Shown here: positions 7,511-17,809 of the stretch, one piece after another
Position numbering within the stretch: the stretch's first letter is position 1
Layout: every line of letters starts with the position of its first letter
Assembly (NCBI GenBank): GCA_913057945.1
Contig: CAJXOF010000008.1
Location: 1 to 64,000, forward strand
Reading direction: 5' to 3'
From: an uncultured Hyphomonadaceae bacterium
GTDB taxonomy: Bacteria > Pseudomonadota > Alphaproteobacteria > Caulobacterales > Hyphomonadaceae
Length of the DNA stretch: 64,000 nt
Translations under genes and position numbers: made by a program
Notes under the pieces: generated by a model
Told to the model about the DNA's origin: nothing
Database searches by the model: none
What the model saw: the letters and a program-made list of their open reading frames with translations, nothing else

Positions 7511-9337
7511 ATGGAAAAACAAGACCAGCGCAATTTCCTGATCGCCATGGTCGCCATGATCGCCTTCGTTTTTGCCTATCAGGCCTTCATCATGAAGCCC
7601 GCGCAGGAAGAATTCGAAGCCAATCAGGCCGTACGCGAAGCCGAACAGCAGACTGGTCCGACGGTCGCGGCCGACGCGCCGGCGATTGCCGAAATCAAGC
7701 CGGTCGAGGAAGCGCTGCAGGATGATGCGCGTGTGCCGTTTGATGCCGCCTCCATGGACGGCACGATCCGCCTTGCTGGCTCCCGGATCGATGACCTCAG
7801 CCTGAAGAAGCATTATCTCACCGTCGACAAGGAACAGGAAGTCCGCCTGTTTCGTCCGGAAAACACAGAGTTTGCCTATTTCGCGACCTGGTATTGGGCG
7901 GATGGCTCGAAACTGGTGGCGGGGCGCAACTCACCCTGGACGCAAGTGGGCGAAGGCCAGCTGACGCCCGGCAATCCCCTCACGCTGCGTCTCGAAAGCG
8001 AAGGGCTGACCATCGACCGGGTGGTTTCCGTCGATGAGGATTATCTCTTCACCTTCACCGACACGGTGACGAACAATTCCGGCGACACGCGCCAACTGCG
8101 CGCCGTTGGCTCGATTGAGCGCCACGGCGATTATGAGGAATTCCTCGAATCCACAGATCCCGGCTCGTCCGCCAAGAAGGGCATGGCGCATATGGGCCTG
8201 ATGGGCGTGGTGAATGATGAGCTGCGCATGAAGAAGTACAAGCCGCTCTACCAGTTGAAAGACATCAAGGGTGAGACCAGCGAAGGCACGTTCCCGTCCG
8301 ACACAGGCGGCTGGTGGGGCCTGTCCGACATGTACTGGCTCGGCGCGCTCGTCCCGCAGCAGGACCAGTTCTTTGCCGGTCTCGTGGACAAGCGCAAACT
8401 GTCGCGCGGCCAACCGCTTGAAGTGCGTACGGAATCTGCACCACTGACGCTCGCGCCCGGCGAAAGCCAGACCATGGCCAACAGTCTCTATGCCGGCGCA
8501 AAACGGTTTGAAGTGCTGCAGCATTACCAGAATGATCTCGGCATTCCGCGCATGGTGGATGCGATCGATTGGGGCTGGGCGTTCTTCCTCACCAAGCCCT
8601 TCTTCTATGCGCTCGAATGGCTGTCCGGCATTGTCGGATCGTTCGGCTGGGCGATCCTGGCCTTCACGGTCCTCATCAAACTGCCGCTCGTGCCGCTCTA
8701 CAATCAGAGCTACAAATCGATGGCCAAGATGAAGAAGCTGCAGGAGCCGATGCAGGAGATCCGGGAGCGCTTCAAGGCAGACCCCCAGCGCCAGCAGCAG
8801 GAGATCATGAAGCTCTACAAGCAGGAGGGCGCCAATCCGGTTGGCGGCTGCCTGCCAATCCTGTTCACGATCCCGATCTTCTACGCGCTCTACAAGACTC
8901 TCTACGTCACCATCGAGATGCGCCATGCGCCCTTCATGTTCCTGAAGGACCTCTCGGCGCCAGACCCAACCGCCATCGGCAATCTGTTCGGCCTGATCCC
9001 GTGGTGGTCTGCGACAGACCTGAAATCCATTCCTTATGTCGGAATCGTGATTGGCATTGGCATCCTGCCGATCCTGTATGGTGTGACCATGGCCGCTATC
9101 CAGACGCTCAGCCCACCGCCGCCGGACCCAACCCAGCGCCGGATCATCCAGGCGATGCCGCTGGTCTTCATGTTCGTGTTCGGTGGATTTGCTTCGGGCC
9201 TCGTCATGTACTGGGTGTGGTCGAACCTGCTCTCCTTCGGCCAGCAATATTTCATCATGCGGCGCAACGGGGTCGATACCGAGATCGGTAAATTCATCAG
9301 CCGGCTCGTGCACGGCAAGAAGAAAGCGGCGGAATAG
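7511..9337 (+). CDS. yidC: Membrane protein insertase YidC
   Basis: 608-aa Gram-negative-type YidC/Oxa1 insertase of the inner membrane. N-terminal anchor helix at about residues 8-28, large periplasmic domain to about 340, then the five-helix insertase core, with the amphipathic segment YKSMAKMKKLQEPMQEIRE and the GGCLPILFTIPIFYALY helix. The Lys-rich C terminus (VHGKKKAAE) fits ribosome contact. The ATG at 7511 (MEKQDQRN) is used because family members start there. No yidD gene lies in the 53-bp gap after rnpA. Confidence 0.97.
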   Translation: MEKQDQRNFLIAMVAMIAFVFAYQAFIMKPAQEEFEANQAVREAEQQTGPTVAADAPAIAEIKPVEEALQDDARVPFDAASMDGTIRLAGSRIDDLSLKKHYLTVDKEQEVRLFRPENTEFAYFATWYWADGSKLVAGRNSPWTQVGEGQLTPGNPLTLRLESEGLTIDRVVSVDEDYLFTFTDTVTNNSGDTRQLRAVGSIERHGDYEEFLESTDPGSSAKKGMAHMGLMGVVNDELRMKKYKPLYQLKDIKGETSEGTFPSDTGGWWGLSDMYWLGALVPQQDQFFAGLVDKRKLSRGQPLEVRTESAPLTLAPGESQTMANSLYAGAKRFEVLQHYQNDLGIPRMVDAIDWGWAFFLTKPFFYALEWLSGIVGSFGWAILAFTVLIKLPLVPLYNQSYKSMAKMKKLQEPMQEIRERFKADPQRQQQEIMKLYKQEGANPVGGCLPILFTIPIFYALYKTLYVTIEMRHAPFMFLKDLSAPDPTAIGNLFGLIPWWSATDLKSIPYVGIVIGIGILPILYGVTMAAIQTLSPPPPDPTQRRIIQAMPLVFMFVFGGFASGLVMYWVWSNLLSFGQQYFIMRRNGVDTEIGKFISRLVHGKKKAAE

Positions 9338-9341
9338 TCAG

Positions 9342-9983
9342 ATGGACACCGGAGATGGCTTCAGTGAAGAGGCGCTCGAAGCTGGCCGGGTGCTGTTTGC
9401 GGGATCGGTCGTGTTCGTCAAGGGCGTGGTCGACCTGAAGGGCCTGCCCACGGCAGACCGTCCGGAAGTCTGCTTTGCGGGCCGGTCGAATGTCGGCAAA
9501 TCCTCCCTCATCAATGCGCTGACCAATCGCGCGAAACTGGCGCGGTCGTCGGCTGAGCCGGGCCGCACGCGCGAGATCAATTATTTCGACCTTGGCGAAG
9601 GCCGCATGTTCCTCGTGGACTTGCCGGGCTTCGGCTATGCCAAGGTCAGCCGCACGCAGGCCGAGGGCTGGATGCGGCTGACGCGCTCCTATCTGCGCGG
9701 GCGTCCGTCGCTGCGCCGGGTGTTCCTGCTGGTCGATTCCCGCCGTGGCCTGATGGACACGGACGAGGACGTCATGACCATGCTCGACAAGTCGGCGGTC
9801 ACCTATCAGATTGTCCTGACCAAGGTCGACAAGATGAAGAAATCCGAAGTCGATGCACTGGTCGAAGAGATTTCAGGGAAGCTGAAAAAGCGCGGCGCGG
9901 CGCATCCGATCGTGCGTCAGACCTCGTCCGAAAAAGGGTGGGGAATACCCGAATTACGCGCAGAGATTGCCGGGCTGGAATAG
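9342..9983 (+). CDS. engB: Ribosome biogenesis GTPase YihA/YsxC/EngB
   Basis: 213-aa essential GTPase for late 50S assembly. G1 motif GRSNVGKSS (residues 47-55), G2 region PGRTREINYF, G3 DLPGFGYA, G4 TKVDK, followed by the C-terminal helix. Length is typical. It begins 4 bp after yidC and is almost certainly co-transcribed with it, as in other Alphaproteobacteria. Confidence 0.96.
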   Translation: MDTGDGFSEEALEAGRVLFAGSVVFVKGVVDLKGLPTADRPEVCFAGRSNVGKSSLINALTNRAKLARSSAEPGRTREINYFDLGEGRMFLVDLPGFGYAKVSRTQAEGWMRLTRSYLRGRPSLRRVFLLVDSRRGLMDTDEDVMTMLDKSAVTYQIVLTKVDKMKKSEVDALVEEISGKLKKRGAAHPIVRQTSSEKGWGIPELRAEIAGLE

Positions 9984-10039
9984 CGCTGCAAATTGCGATT
10001 ACATGTGCGCCGGAGTAAATTCGGGAGCGGCGCATATAT

Positions 10040-10501
10040 ATGCCGATTGAAATCAGAGTAGATGACGTGACCAGTCCGGACATGCTGGCGCTATTGCGGA
10101 CTCATGCGGATCTGATGCTGGCCCTGTCCCCCCCAGGCAGCTGCCATTTCCTGCCCGCGGAGGGCCTGCGCACGCCGGACGTGACCGTCTGGTCGATGTG
10201 GGATGATGACGTGCTGGTGGGGTGTGGTGCACTGAAGGCGCTGCCTGACGGGACCGGCGAGGTGAAATCCATGCACACACGCTCCGATTTGAGGGGGCAG
10301 GGGCATGGCCGCCGCATGCTGGAGCACATCATGGCCGAAGCCGGGCGGCGCAACTATTCCGCGCTCTACCTGGAAACCGGGTCCATGGTCGGCTTCCTGC
10401 CAGCGCGGCGCATCTATGAGGCGTATGGATTCGAGTATTGTTCGCCCTTCGGCGAGTACACGCTCGACCCGAACAGCGTCTTCATGCAGCGGCCGCTCTA
10501 G
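10040..10501 (+). CDS. GNAT family N-acetyltransferase
   Basis: 153-aa GCN5-related acyltransferase. The acetyl-CoA pyrophosphate loop is [14 protein letters not shown], and the segment [18 protein letters not shown] is the usual fold end. It resembles small-molecule or amino-acid acetyltransferases of the ElaA/YpeA kind. Its position just before argB is suggestive of an amino-acid-related role, but the substrate cannot be read from sequence. Confidence 0.85.
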   Translation: MPIEIRVDDVTSPDMLALLRTHADLMLALSPPGSCHFLPAEGLRTPDVTVWSMWDDDVLVGCGALKALPDGTGEVKSMHTRSDLRGQGHGRRMLEHIMAEAGRRNYSALYLETGSMVGFLPARRIYEAYGFEYCSPFGEYTLDPNSVFMQRPL

Positions 10502-10545
10502 AATTCGAGTTTGTCCTGCCGCCAAACCACGCTAAAGGGGCGCGC

Positions 10546-11445
10546 ATGACAGACCAGATCTCAGACGCGCAGTTCACGGCCCAGACCCTTTCCGAGGCGC
10601 TGCCCTATATCCAGCGCTATGCCGGCAAGACGATTGTCGTGAAATATGGCGGCCACGCCATGGTGGACGAGCGCCTGGCGACGATCTTTGCGCGGGACGT
10701 GGTCCTGCTGAAGACGCTGGGCATCCATCCGGTCATCGTGCATGGCGGCGGGCCACAGATCGGCAAGCTGCTGGACCGGCTCGGCATTGTCTCCGAATTC
10801 AAGGGCGGCCTGCGGGTGACCGATGAAGCCACGATGGAAGTGGTCGAAATGGTCCTTTCCGGGCCGATCAACAAATCCATTGTGCGCGCGATCAACCAGG
10901 CTGGTGGCAAGGCGGTTGGCCTGTCGGGCTCCGATGGCAATCTGATCCAGGCCGAAAAAGCCAAGAAGACCGAACGCGACCCGGACAGCCATATCGAACA
11001 GGTGCTGGACCTCGGCTTCGTGGGAGAGCCGAGCGCGGTCGATACCAGCGTCCTCGATGCGTTGCTGAAAGCCGATTCCCAATTGATCCCTGTGGTCGCC
11101 CCGGTGGGGGTGAGCGCGGATGGTCTACACCGCTACAATGTGAACGCCGATACGTCTGCCGGCGCGCTCGCGATTGCGTTGGGGGCGAGCCGTCTGTTCC
11201 TGCTGACCGATGTGGCCGGGGTGCTGGACAAGCAGAAGAAGCTGATGCGCGAAGTGGCCGTGGACGACATTCCCGGCCTGATCGCGGACGGCACAGCTGC
11301 AGGTGGCATGATACCGAAGCTTGAAACTGCGGCGCAATCCGTAAAACATGGGGTCGAGGCGGCAGTGATCCTCGATGGGCGTGCCCCGCATGCCCTCCTC
11401 ATGGAGCTATTTACCGAACATGGCGCAGGTACGCTCATTTCTTAA
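10546..11445 (+). CDS. argB: Acetylglutamate kinase
   Basis: 299-aa kinase phosphorylating N-acetyl-L-glutamate in arginine synthesis. Amino-acid-kinase motifs: [10 protein letters not shown], the phosphate loop [21 protein letters not shown] and the Lys-containing [11 protein letters not shown] long N-terminal segment ([19 protein letters not shown]) is typical of arginine-feedback-sensitive enzymes. AAAGGGG at 10534-10540 supports the start. The next gene begins inside its last 26 bp. Confidence 0.97.
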   Translation: MTDQISDAQFTAQTLSEALPYIQRYAGKTIVVKYGGHAMVDERLATIFARDVVLLKTLGIHPVIVHGGGPQIGKLLDRLGIVSEFKGGLRVTDEATMEVVEMVLSGPINKSIVRAINQAGGKAVGLSGSDGNLIQAEKAKKTERDPDSHIEQVLDLGFVGEPSAVDTSVLDALLKADSQLIPVVAPVGVSADGLHRYNVNADTSAGALAIALGASRLFLLTDVAGVLDKQKKLMREVAVDDIPGLIADGTAAGGMIPKLETAAQSVKHGVEAAVILDGRAPHALLMELFTEHGAGTLIS

Positions 11446-12454
11446 AGGTCTTGTCCTGCTGGCGGCGGCTGCGGGTGCTCCCGCTGTGGCGCAGGCACAG
11501 GGCGCGTCCGGCGATGGCTGGAAGCTTTGCAACGAGACCAGCTACATCATCGAAACCGCCGTGGGCCGGCCCGTGGGCGGCTCGGTCACGGTGGATGGCT
11601 GGATCAAGCTGCAACCCGGCTCCTGTCAGGTTGCCGTGCGCGCGCCCCTCGACCCGAAGATCCATTATGTCTATGGCCGGACCTCCACTGCGCATCGCGG
11701 TGGCCTGAGGGAATGGGGCGGCGAACGCGAACTGTGTGTCGATCCGACCGGCGGCTTCTCGCTGGAGAGCCCGCCCAATTGCAATGCCATGGGGCTGGAA
11801 GCGCGCGGATTTCGTTCGGTCGAGATTTCGAGCCGGTCACGCTGGACCACGACCTTCACCGAGATCGAGAATTATGACCGTGCCACCGCCCAAGCGGCCG
11901 GCATCCAGCGCCTGCTGGAAGAGGCAGGCGTCCTGTCCGGCGCGATTGATGGCCGGATCGGCTACAAGACGCGCACCGCGATCGGCAAGTTTCTGGAAGA
12001 GAACAACCTGCCGGACTCCACGTCCGATTCAGACCTGATCGACTTTCTCGAACAGGTGGCCAAGGAGAATGGCCGCAATGTCGGATTCACCTTGTGTAAC
12101 CGCACCGATAAGCGGATCTGGAGTGCGATTGGCCGCCGTGGCACCGAGGGCTGGGAAAGCCGGGGCTGGTGGATGCTGGAGGCGGGCGGCTGCGCGCGTG
12201 TGATCGACAAGGCCCTGCGCGGCACCGAGCACTATGTCTATGGCGAGATGGAGGACGGCACCCGCATCCGGACCCTGGCCAAGGCGTCTGATCCGTTCTG
12301 TGTGGGCCGGGCGAAATTCGCCATTGTCGGCCGGGATGATTGCGAGGCTTCGGCCTATCGTACGGCGCTGTTCGCCGCCGCTCCCGAGCCGGTGGACCAA
12401 CGCCTCGTGTTTGAATTCTTCGAGCGGGATTTCGCCAAGGCCGGCAGCCAATGA
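11420..12454 (+). CDS. Secreted protein with two DUF1036 domains around a peptidoglycan-binding-like helix bundle
   Basis: 344-aa exported protein. Signal peptide ([20 protein letters not shown]). Two DUF1036 copies, about residues 30-140 and 220-320, each with a WKLCNETS / GFTLCNRTD opening, a [10 protein letters not shown] / [10 protein letters not shown] turn and a HYVYG strand. Between them (about 155-210) lies a PGBD1-like unit ([30 protein letters not shown]). Paired Cys in each copy suggest disulfides in the periplasm. Function unknown; cell-wall association is inferred from the middle domain. It overlaps argB by 26 bp and couples to the next gene by ATGA. Confidence 0.8.
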   Translation: MAQVRSFLKGLVLLAAAAGAPAVAQAQGASGDGWKLCNETSYIIETAVGRPVGGSVTVDGWIKLQPGSCQVAVRAPLDPKIHYVYGRTSTAHRGGLREWGGERELCVDPTGGFSLESPPNCNAMGLEARGFRSVEISSRSRWTTTFTEIENYDRATAQAAGIQRLLEEAGVLSGAIDGRIGYKTRTAIGKFLEENNLPDSTSDSDLIDFLEQVAKENGRNVGFTLCNRTDKRIWSAIGRRGTEGWESRGWWMLEAGGCARVIDKALRGTEHYVYGEMEDGTRIRTLAKASDPFCVGRAKFAIVGRDDCEASAYRTALFAAAPEPVDQRLVFEFFERDFAKAGSQ

Positions 12455-13197
12455 GCTCTCCCAAGGCTGGGGTGCATCTGGCGCCCTTCGGCAGCTTCGG
12501 ACATGTCACCGACTGGGTGTTCGATCTCGACAACACGCTCTATCCGGCAGAGTGCGATCTGTTCGCCGAAATTGATACCCGCATGACGGAGTTCGTCTCC
12601 CGGCTGCTGGAATTGCCGCCGCTGGAAGCGCGCAAGATCCAGAAGCATTATTACGCGACCTATGGGACGACGCTGTCCGGTCTGATGAAAATTCACAAGA
12701 TCGACCCGGCCGACTTCCTGCACCATGTGCATGACATCGACCTGTCGCCCCTGCCGGACCTGCCGGTGCTGCGTGAGGCGATCCGGTCTCTGCCGGGCCG
12801 GAAATTCGTCTACACCAATGGTTCGCGTCGGCATGCGGAGCGGGTCGTCGGCAAGATGGGGCTGGAAGACCTGTTCCATGGCAGTTTCGGCATCGAAGAC
12901 GCCGACTATACGCCGAAGCCGCACCAGACCTCATATGACCGGTTCTGCGCACTCCATGACGTTGCGCCGCGCAAGGCGATCTTCTTCGAGGACCTCGCGC
13001 GCAATCTGCTGCCGGCCAAGGATATGGGCTTCACGACGGTGCTGGTGCATTCCGAAAAGGATTGGAGCCACGAGCCGATTGAAGCACGACCGGCCAATCT
13101 GGACGATCTGTTGGGGGATGACGGGCCGGACCACATAGACTATGTGACGGGCGACCTTGCCGCCTTCCTTGAAGCGGCGATTGAAACACTCGACTAA
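12451..13197 (+). CDS. HAD-superfamily pyrimidine 5'-nucleotidase
   Basis: 248-aa haloacid dehalogenase-type phosphatase. Motif I FDLDNTLYP (nucleophile Asp25, acid Asp27), motif II YTNGSRRHAE, motif III and IV around KPHQTSYDRF and IFFEDLARNL. This matches the SDT1/PHM8-like pyrimidine 5'-nucleotidase subfamily (nucleoside monophosphate dephosphorylation). The ATG overlaps the previous stop. Closely spaced before dapD; the pathway link is not obvious. Confidence 0.88.
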   Translation: MSSPKAGVHLAPFGSFGHVTDWVFDLDNTLYPAECDLFAEIDTRMTEFVSRLLELPPLEARKIQKHYYATYGTTLSGLMKIHKIDPADFLHHVHDIDLSPLPDLPVLREAIRSLPGRKFVYTNGSRRHAERVVGKMGLEDLFHGSFGIEDADYTPKPHQTSYDRFCALHDVAPRKAIFFEDLARNLLPAKDMGFTTVLVHSEKDWSHEPIEARPANLDDLLGDDGPDHIDYVTGDLAAFLEAAIETLD

Positions 13198-13218
13198 GAC
13201 CTGCCCCCGGAGAGACAG

Positions 13219-14046
13219 ATGACAGAAGCCCTGGCCAAGACGATTGAACAGGCGTGGGAAACCCGCGACACCCTCACCACCGAAACCCGGGGCGAGGTTC
13301 GCGATGCCGTCGAGGCGGCCATTGACCTGCTCGATTCCGGCAAGGCCCGCGTTGCCAGCCCGAATGGCGATGGCAGCTGGACGGTGCATCAATGGCTGAA
13401 AAAGGCCGTGCTGCTGTCTTTCCGCCTCAATGCCAATGGCATGATTTCCGGCGTACCGGGCGGCGGAAACTGGTGGGACAAGGTCCCGTCGAAATTCCAG
13501 GGCTGGGGCTCATCGGAATTCGAGGCTGCCGGCTTCCGCGCGGTGCCCCCGGCCGCCGTGCGCCGCGGCGCCTTCATCGCGAAGAATGCGGTCCTGATGC
13601 CGTCCTATGTGAACATCGGCGCCTATGTCGGCGAAGGCACGATGATCGACACCTGGGCCTCCGTCGGCTCGTGCGCGCAGGTTGGCAAGAATTGCCATAT
13701 CTCGGCCGGCACCGGCATAGGCGGTGTTCTTGAGCCGCTGCAAGCCAACCCGACCATCATCGAAGACAATTGCTTCATCGGCGCGCGGTCCGAAGTGGTC
13801 GAGGGCGTGGTCGTCGGTGAAGGCTCGGTCATAGCGATGGGCGTGTTCATCACCCAGTCGACCAAGATCGTGGATCGCCACAGCGGCGAGATCAGCTATG
13901 GCAAGGTGCCGCCTTATTCCGTCGTCGTGCCCGGCACGCTGCCCGACAAGAATGGCGGCCCAAGCCTCGCCTGCGCCGTTATCGTCAAGACCGTCGACGC
14001 CCAGACCCGCTCAAAGACCGGCGTCAACGAACTGCTGCGGGACTGA
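13219..14046 (+). CDS. dapD: 2,3,4,5-tetrahydropyridine-2,6-dicarboxylate N-succinyltransferase
   Basis: 275-aa acyltransferase of the succinylase branch of lysine and diaminopimelate synthesis. The C-terminal two thirds form a left-handed beta helix of hexapeptide repeats (e.g. [18 protein letters not shown]). The active-site region [19 protein letters not shown] and the end [10 protein letters not shown] are typical. GGAGAGACAG directly before the ATG is a good ribosome site. Confidence 0.97.
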   Translation: MTEALAKTIEQAWETRDTLTTETRGEVRDAVEAAIDLLDSGKARVASPNGDGSWTVHQWLKKAVLLSFRLNANGMISGVPGGGNWWDKVPSKFQGWGSSEFEAAGFRAVPPAAVRRGAFIAKNAVLMPSYVNIGAYVGEGTMIDTWASVGSCAQVGKNCHISAGTGIGGVLEPLQANPTIIEDNCFIGARSEVVEGVVVGEGSVIAMGVFITQSTKIVDRHSGEISYGKVPPYSVVVPGTLPDKNGGPSLACAVIVKTVDAQTRSKTGVNELLRD

Positions 14047-14065
14047 TTCCTGGCGACTGACTGTC

Positions 14066-14087
14066 CCGTGCTGCCGTGGCGGCACGG
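14066..14087 (+). terminator. Possible terminator hairpin after dapD
   Basis: CCGTGCTGC/GCGGCACGG forms a strong GC stem with one G-T pair, 20 nt past the dapD stop. Only three T follow, so termination may be weak. The next bases contain TTGACA (14089-14094), a possible -35 for the SRPBCC gene, but no convincing -10 was found. Confidence 0.4.
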
Positions 14088-14147
14088 TTTGACAGGTCGT
14101 TCGGTCCGCTCCCATCCTGCCTGAAATCAGGAAGAGGGGACGGCTGA

Positions 14148-14642
14148 ATGGCCAAGTCACTGAAACAGCACAAGCCGGTCGGTGAAGACTATCTCGCGAC
14201 CGTCAGTCCAAAGCTGCGGGTCGCGCATAAATTCCCATTTCCGGCCTCCGCCGTCTGGGCCGCCTTGCTGGACGCAGAGGCATGGACGGAATGGCTGCCG
14301 ATCACGAAGGTGATCTGGACGAGCCCGCAACCGTTCGGGGCCGGGACAACTCGCACCGTCGAGATCGGGGACCAGAAAGTCGAGGAAACCTTCTTTGCGT
14401 GGGAAGAGGGCAGGCGCATGGCCTTCCGGTTTGAGAAGTCGACGCTGCCGGTCTCGGCGGCGGTTGAGGACTATGTCGTCGTTGAAACGCCGGAAGGCTG
14501 CGAGCTGCGCTGGGCGGGCAAAGCCAGCGCGCCGCTGATCCTTGGCGGTATTGTTTCCAAACAGCTTGCCAAGGGCCTGAAGGATGGCATGCCGAAACTC
14601 GAAGCCCTGATCCGGGAAAATCCGGCGCGGTTCGGGCTCTAG
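14148..14642 (+). CDS. SRPBCC-family protein
   Basis: 164-aa START/Bet v1-like (SRPBCC) protein with the polyketide-cyclase-type opening FPASAVWAALLDAEAWTEWLP and a strand-rich body ending in a long amphipathic helix (SKQLAKGLKDGMPKLEALI). Such proteins bind hydrophobic ligands in a deep cavity; no catalytic residues can be named. GAGGGGAC lies upstream of the ATG. Its stop overlaps the convergent small membrane protein gene by 4 bp. Confidence 0.82.
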   Translation: MAKSLKQHKPVGEDYLATVSPKLRVAHKFPFPASAVWAALLDAEAWTEWLPITKVIWTSPQPFGAGTTRTVEIGDQKVEETFFAWEEGRRMAFRFEKSTLPVSAAVEDYVVVETPEGCELRWAGKASAPLILGGIVSKQLAKGLKDGMPKLEALIRENPARFGL

Positions 14643-14884
14643 CCCGTTTCCTTCTTGAGGATCAGCCATCGGTAGATGCCGATGAAGTTGATCACGGTCA
14701 GGACAATGTTCTGGTACATGAGCGGGGCTTCGTCATCCGAGAGGCCGATCACGACCCAGCATGTGGAAGAGACCGCAAACACGATAAAAGCGAAGCCGGT
14801 AATGCGTCGCCCAAGATCGGCAGACACCATGATGGCCGCGACAATGCCGGTGCCCATCGCGATCCATTCCAAACTTTCCGACAT
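14639..14884 (-). CDS. Three-helix SemiSWEET/PnuC-like small membrane protein
   Basis: 81-aa protein with three predicted helices (about residues 7-25, 28-48, 54-75). The segment CWVVIGL...APLMYQN...GIYRWL resembles the helix 2-3 pattern of the SemiSWEET protein at 56064-56366, so a PQ-loop-type fold is plausible but the substrate is unknown. GAAGG nine bases before 14884 decides the start; an upstream in-frame ATG at 14923 would add 13 charged residues. Family assignment is tentative. Confidence 0.6.
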   Translation of the reverse strand: MSESLEWIAMGTGIVAAIMVSADLGRRITGFAFIVFAVSSTCWVVIGLSDDEAPLMYQNIVLTVINFIGIYRWLILKKETG

Positions 14885-14956
14885 CAAGGCCCGCCTTCTG
14901 TTGTGATCCTGTTCAGTGATCACAACAATGCCGGGGGAGCCGGGCAGTTCCGAAGC

Positions 14957-16057
14957 CTAGTCGAACACGACCACCTGCCGCGCGACCGTGCCCTTGTTGT
15001 CCTTTAGATTCTGCAGGGCGCCGGTGATCCCCTCAAGACCGATCCGGTCAGAGACAAGATCATCAAGGTGCAGCTTGCCCTGTCTGTACAGCTCGATGAG
15101 CCGAGGGAAATCCACCCGGAACCGGTTCGACCCCATGATCGCCCCCTGCAGGCGTTTTTCTGTCGCGAGCAGTTCAATGCCGGGAATCTCGATGTTCACG
15201 CCCGGCGTGATCATGCCGACCACCGTGGCCACGCCGCGTGGACGGAGCATGTGGTAGGCCTGCTCGGCAGTCTGTTTCAGGCCCACGCATTCAAAGGAAT
15301 AGTGGACGCCGCCCTTGGTGAGTTCCTTGACCGCCTCGATCGCGTTGACCTTGCCCGGATTGACGGTATCGGTTGCGCCGAAGCGCACGGCCATCTGCAG
15401 CTTCTCGTCTGACAGATCGACCGCGATGATGCGGCTTGCGCCTGCGATGGCTGCGCCATTGATCGCGGCAAGCCCGACGCCGCCACAGCCGAGGACGGCA
15501 ACCGTGGAGCCCGGCTCGACCTTGGCGGAATGGAAGACCGATCCGACGCCGGTAATGACGCCGCACCCGATCAGGCAAGCCTTGTCCATCGGCATGTCCT
15601 TGTCGACGGCGCACAACGCGTTCTCATGGACAAGGATCTGTTCGGCAAAGGAGGAGAGGTTCAGGAACTGGCCAACCTTTTCGCCCTTGATGGAGAGGCG
15701 CGGCGCTTCTGTTGGCTGGCGCTGGAACTGCTCGCGATTGACCGTATGGCAGACCGACATGTGACCGGTCAGGCAATACTCGCAGGTGCCGCAGAAGGGC
15801 GACAGGATCGAGATGACATGATCGCCCGGTTTCACCGCCGAGACCATCGAGCCGACCTCTTCCACGATGCCGGCGCTTTCATGCCCGAGGATCACCGGCA
15901 ATTCCGCAGGGAAATTCCCGTCCCAGAAATGCACATCCGAGTGACAGACACCGACCGCTTTCAGCCGGACCAGCACTTCGCGCGGGCCGGGCTTGGAAAT
16001 CGTGACATCTTCAATGGATAGCGGCGCATTGGGCGCGCGCATGACAGCAGCCTTCAT
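14957..16057 (-). CDS. Zinc-dependent alcohol dehydrogenase
   Basis: 366-aa medium-chain dehydrogenase. Catalytic zinc ligands Cys38 and His59 (GVCHSD, GHESAG) are present. The structural zinc site Cys89, Cys92, Cys95, Cys103 ([15 protein letters not shown]) is complete, and the NAD-binding motif is [12 protein letters not shown]. Overall similarity is to class III-like/Zn-type ADHs acting on primary alcohols or NDMA-dependent relatives. A strong AGGAGGA ribosome site lies 7 nt before the ATG at 16057. No linked aldehyde dehydrogenase, so the physiological alcohol is unknown. Confidence 0.92.
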   Translation of the reverse strand: MKAAVMRAPNAPLSIEDVTISKPGPREVLVRLKAVGVCHSDVHFWDGNFPAELPVILGHESAGIVEEVGSMVSAVKPGDHVISILSPFCGTCEYCLTGHMSVCHTVNREQFQRQPTEAPRLSIKGEKVGQFLNLSSFAEQILVHENALCAVDKDMPMDKACLIGCGVITGVGSVFHSAKVEPGSTVAVLGCGGVGLAAINGAAIAGASRIIAVDLSDEKLQMAVRFGATDTVNPGKVNAIEAVKELTKGGVHYSFECVGLKQTAEQAYHMLRPRGVATVVGMITPGVNIEIPGIELLATEKRLQGAIMGSNRFRVDFPRLIELYRQGKLHLDDLVSDRIGLEGITGALQNLKDNKGTVARQVVVFD

Positions 16058-16172
16058 GGGTCTTCCTCCTTTTGCCCGGTCTCCGCGCTCTTGCTGGCGC
16101 CGATGACCGGATTTCAAAAGAAGTGTCCCCCAGAACGCGCGGCCTGAACAGGCCCGACGCTACGGCAGGGGG

Positions 16173-17744
16173 CTATTCTGTTGGCGCTGCGACCAGTCCC
16201 GAAGCGCGGCCCATGACGTGGAAGATTTCGTTCTGCTCCATCACGCCGGAGACCAGTTCCGATCCGGGGCCGGTCGCGAAGATGGCCACATCATCCCCGC
16301 CATGCGTTTCGGATGGCATGAAGACGAGCGAGGGTTGCTGGAAATCCTTGTCCTCTGTGTCGATGTCGGACAGGTCTTGGCGGACACAATCGGGCTCGCC
16401 ATCGACCATCCGGCAAGCGGTCATGCCGCTGGCATAGGAGAGCGTCGTGTAGGGCTTGCCGTCCTGTGCATTCATCGGGGCGTTATCCAGCCCGCTGACG
16501 ACTTTGCCGAGGATCGGATTGCCGCGCTTGGGATAGCCGGAAATCGTCATCGTGTGGGAATGGTCCGCGGTCACGATGATCAGCGTCTCGTCCGCCTTGG
16601 TCATTTCCAGGGCCGCCGCGACGGCCTGGTCCAGCTCATCGGTTTCCGACAGGGCCCGGGCGGCACTGACGCCGTGATGGCCATGATCGATCCGCCCGCC
16701 TTCGACGAGCAGCACGAAACCGTCTTCATCCTGCGACAGGCGCGTGATGGCGGCCTTGGTCAGATCGACCAGCGAGGGCTCGCCTGCCGGGTCTTCGTCC
16801 CGGTCGAGCACGAATTTCATGTGCGACGGCTCGAACAGGCCGAGGACCTTTGCGTTCGAGGCAAAATCGATCGCTTCAAAGCCGGCGGTGTCGGTGACAT
16901 AGACATGGTCTTCGGATTTTGCGGTCCATTCGGCGGTCAGGTCGCGGCCATCGGTGCGATTGCCGGTGCGGTTTTCCGCTTCAGGGTCGGCCTCATCAGA
17001 GGTGGTGAAATGCGCGCGGCCACCGGCCATCGCAACTTCAAATCCGTCGCCTTCAGGCCACTCGATGAACTGGCGGGCAATGTCCTTGCAGTCGCCTGCC
17101 GCGCCGCCCTTCAGGCTGCTATCATCTTCCCAGTCGCGGCTGGGGGTCTTGGCGAAGGTGGACGCTGGCGTGGCATGGGTCAGGCGGGCGGTGGAGACGA
17201 GGCCCGTGGCGAGGCCCGACCGTTCCGCCAATTCGAAGATGGAGTCGGTGGTGTGTCCTGCAACGCTCGCACAATTCCCGAAGCTTGCTTCCTTCAGAAT
17301 GCCGAGCGTACGCGAATTGACCTTGGCCCCGGTCACCATCGCCGTCGCGGTGGAGGCGGAATCCGAGACCTGGAAATCATGGCTATAGGTCTTGGACAGC
17401 GCCATGTGGGGCAGTGTCTCCATGGTCAGCGTGTAGGATTCCCCATCGAGCCCGCGTGCCTGACCGGCATAGATCCGCGCGGCCGTGATGGTCGGGATGC
17501 TCATGCCGTCACCGACGAAAAGGATGACATTCCTGGCAGGCTTGACCCCGCGCTGCTGAATGCGTGTGTCTACGGCTTCAGCGGCAGATTGATAATAGGA
17601 ATCGCTTGCCTGAATAGGCGTCGTGCCTTCGCGTAGCGGCGCCGGTGCAGCCTCGCTTTGTGCCACGGCGGTATCAGACGGCGCTGAACAGCCTGCAACA
17701 GCGAGGGCGGTAAATGAAACAAGCGAAAGGGCGATACGGCGCAT
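16173..17744 (-). CDS. Alkaline phosphatase lipoprotein
   Basis: 523-aa alkaline phosphatase (PhoA superfamily). A lipobox LAVAGC puts the lipidated Cys at residue 19, so it is anchored in the outer or inner membrane facing the periplasm. Metal-binding FVGDGMS motif about 76-82; nucleophile Ser129 in VSDSASTATA; metal ligands in EGGRIDHGHHG and ADHSHT. It releases phosphate from monoesters. The start at 17744 gives a normal lipoprotein signal with GGAG 8-9 nt upstream; an ATG at 17780 would add 12 residues. No pho box is obvious in the 65-bp upstream gap. Confidence 0.92.
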   Translation of the reverse strand: MRRIALSLVSFTALAVAGCSAPSDTAVAQSEAAPAPLREGTTPIQASDSYYQSAAEAVDTRIQQRGVKPARNVILFVGDGMSIPTITAARIYAGQARGLDGESYTLTMETLPHMALSKTYSHDFQVSDSASTATAMVTGAKVNSRTLGILKEASFGNCASVAGHTTDSIFELAERSGLATGLVSTARLTHATPASTFAKTPSRDWEDDSSLKGGAAGDCKDIARQFIEWPEGDGFEVAMAGGRAHFTTSDEADPEAENRTGNRTDGRDLTAEWTAKSEDHVYVTDTAGFEAIDFASNAKVLGLFEPSHMKFVLDRDEDPAGEPSLVDLTKAAITRLSQDEDGFVLLVEGGRIDHGHHGVSAARALSETDELDQAVAAALEMTKADETLIIVTADHSHTMTISGYPKRGNPILGKVVSGLDNAPMNAQDGKPYTTLSYASGMTACRMVDGEPDCVRQDLSDIDTEDKDFQQPSLVFMPSETHGGDDVAIFATGPGSELVSGVMEQNEIFHVMGRASGLVAAPTE

Positions 17745-17809
17745 GGGCAGTCTCCGGAATATCAGGTCTGGGGCGGGCATAGACTGAATTCGTGACACTA
17801 TTGCTGCAC

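Noticed and set aside
7931..9313. A 460-codon minus-strand frame inside yidC
   Set aside because: Shadow of yidC codon positions; low-complexity composition rich in His/Asp/Glu and no ribosome site.
16218..17636. A 472-codon plus-strand frame within the alkaline phosphatase gene
   Set aside because: Antisense to a complete enzyme with intact active-site motifs.
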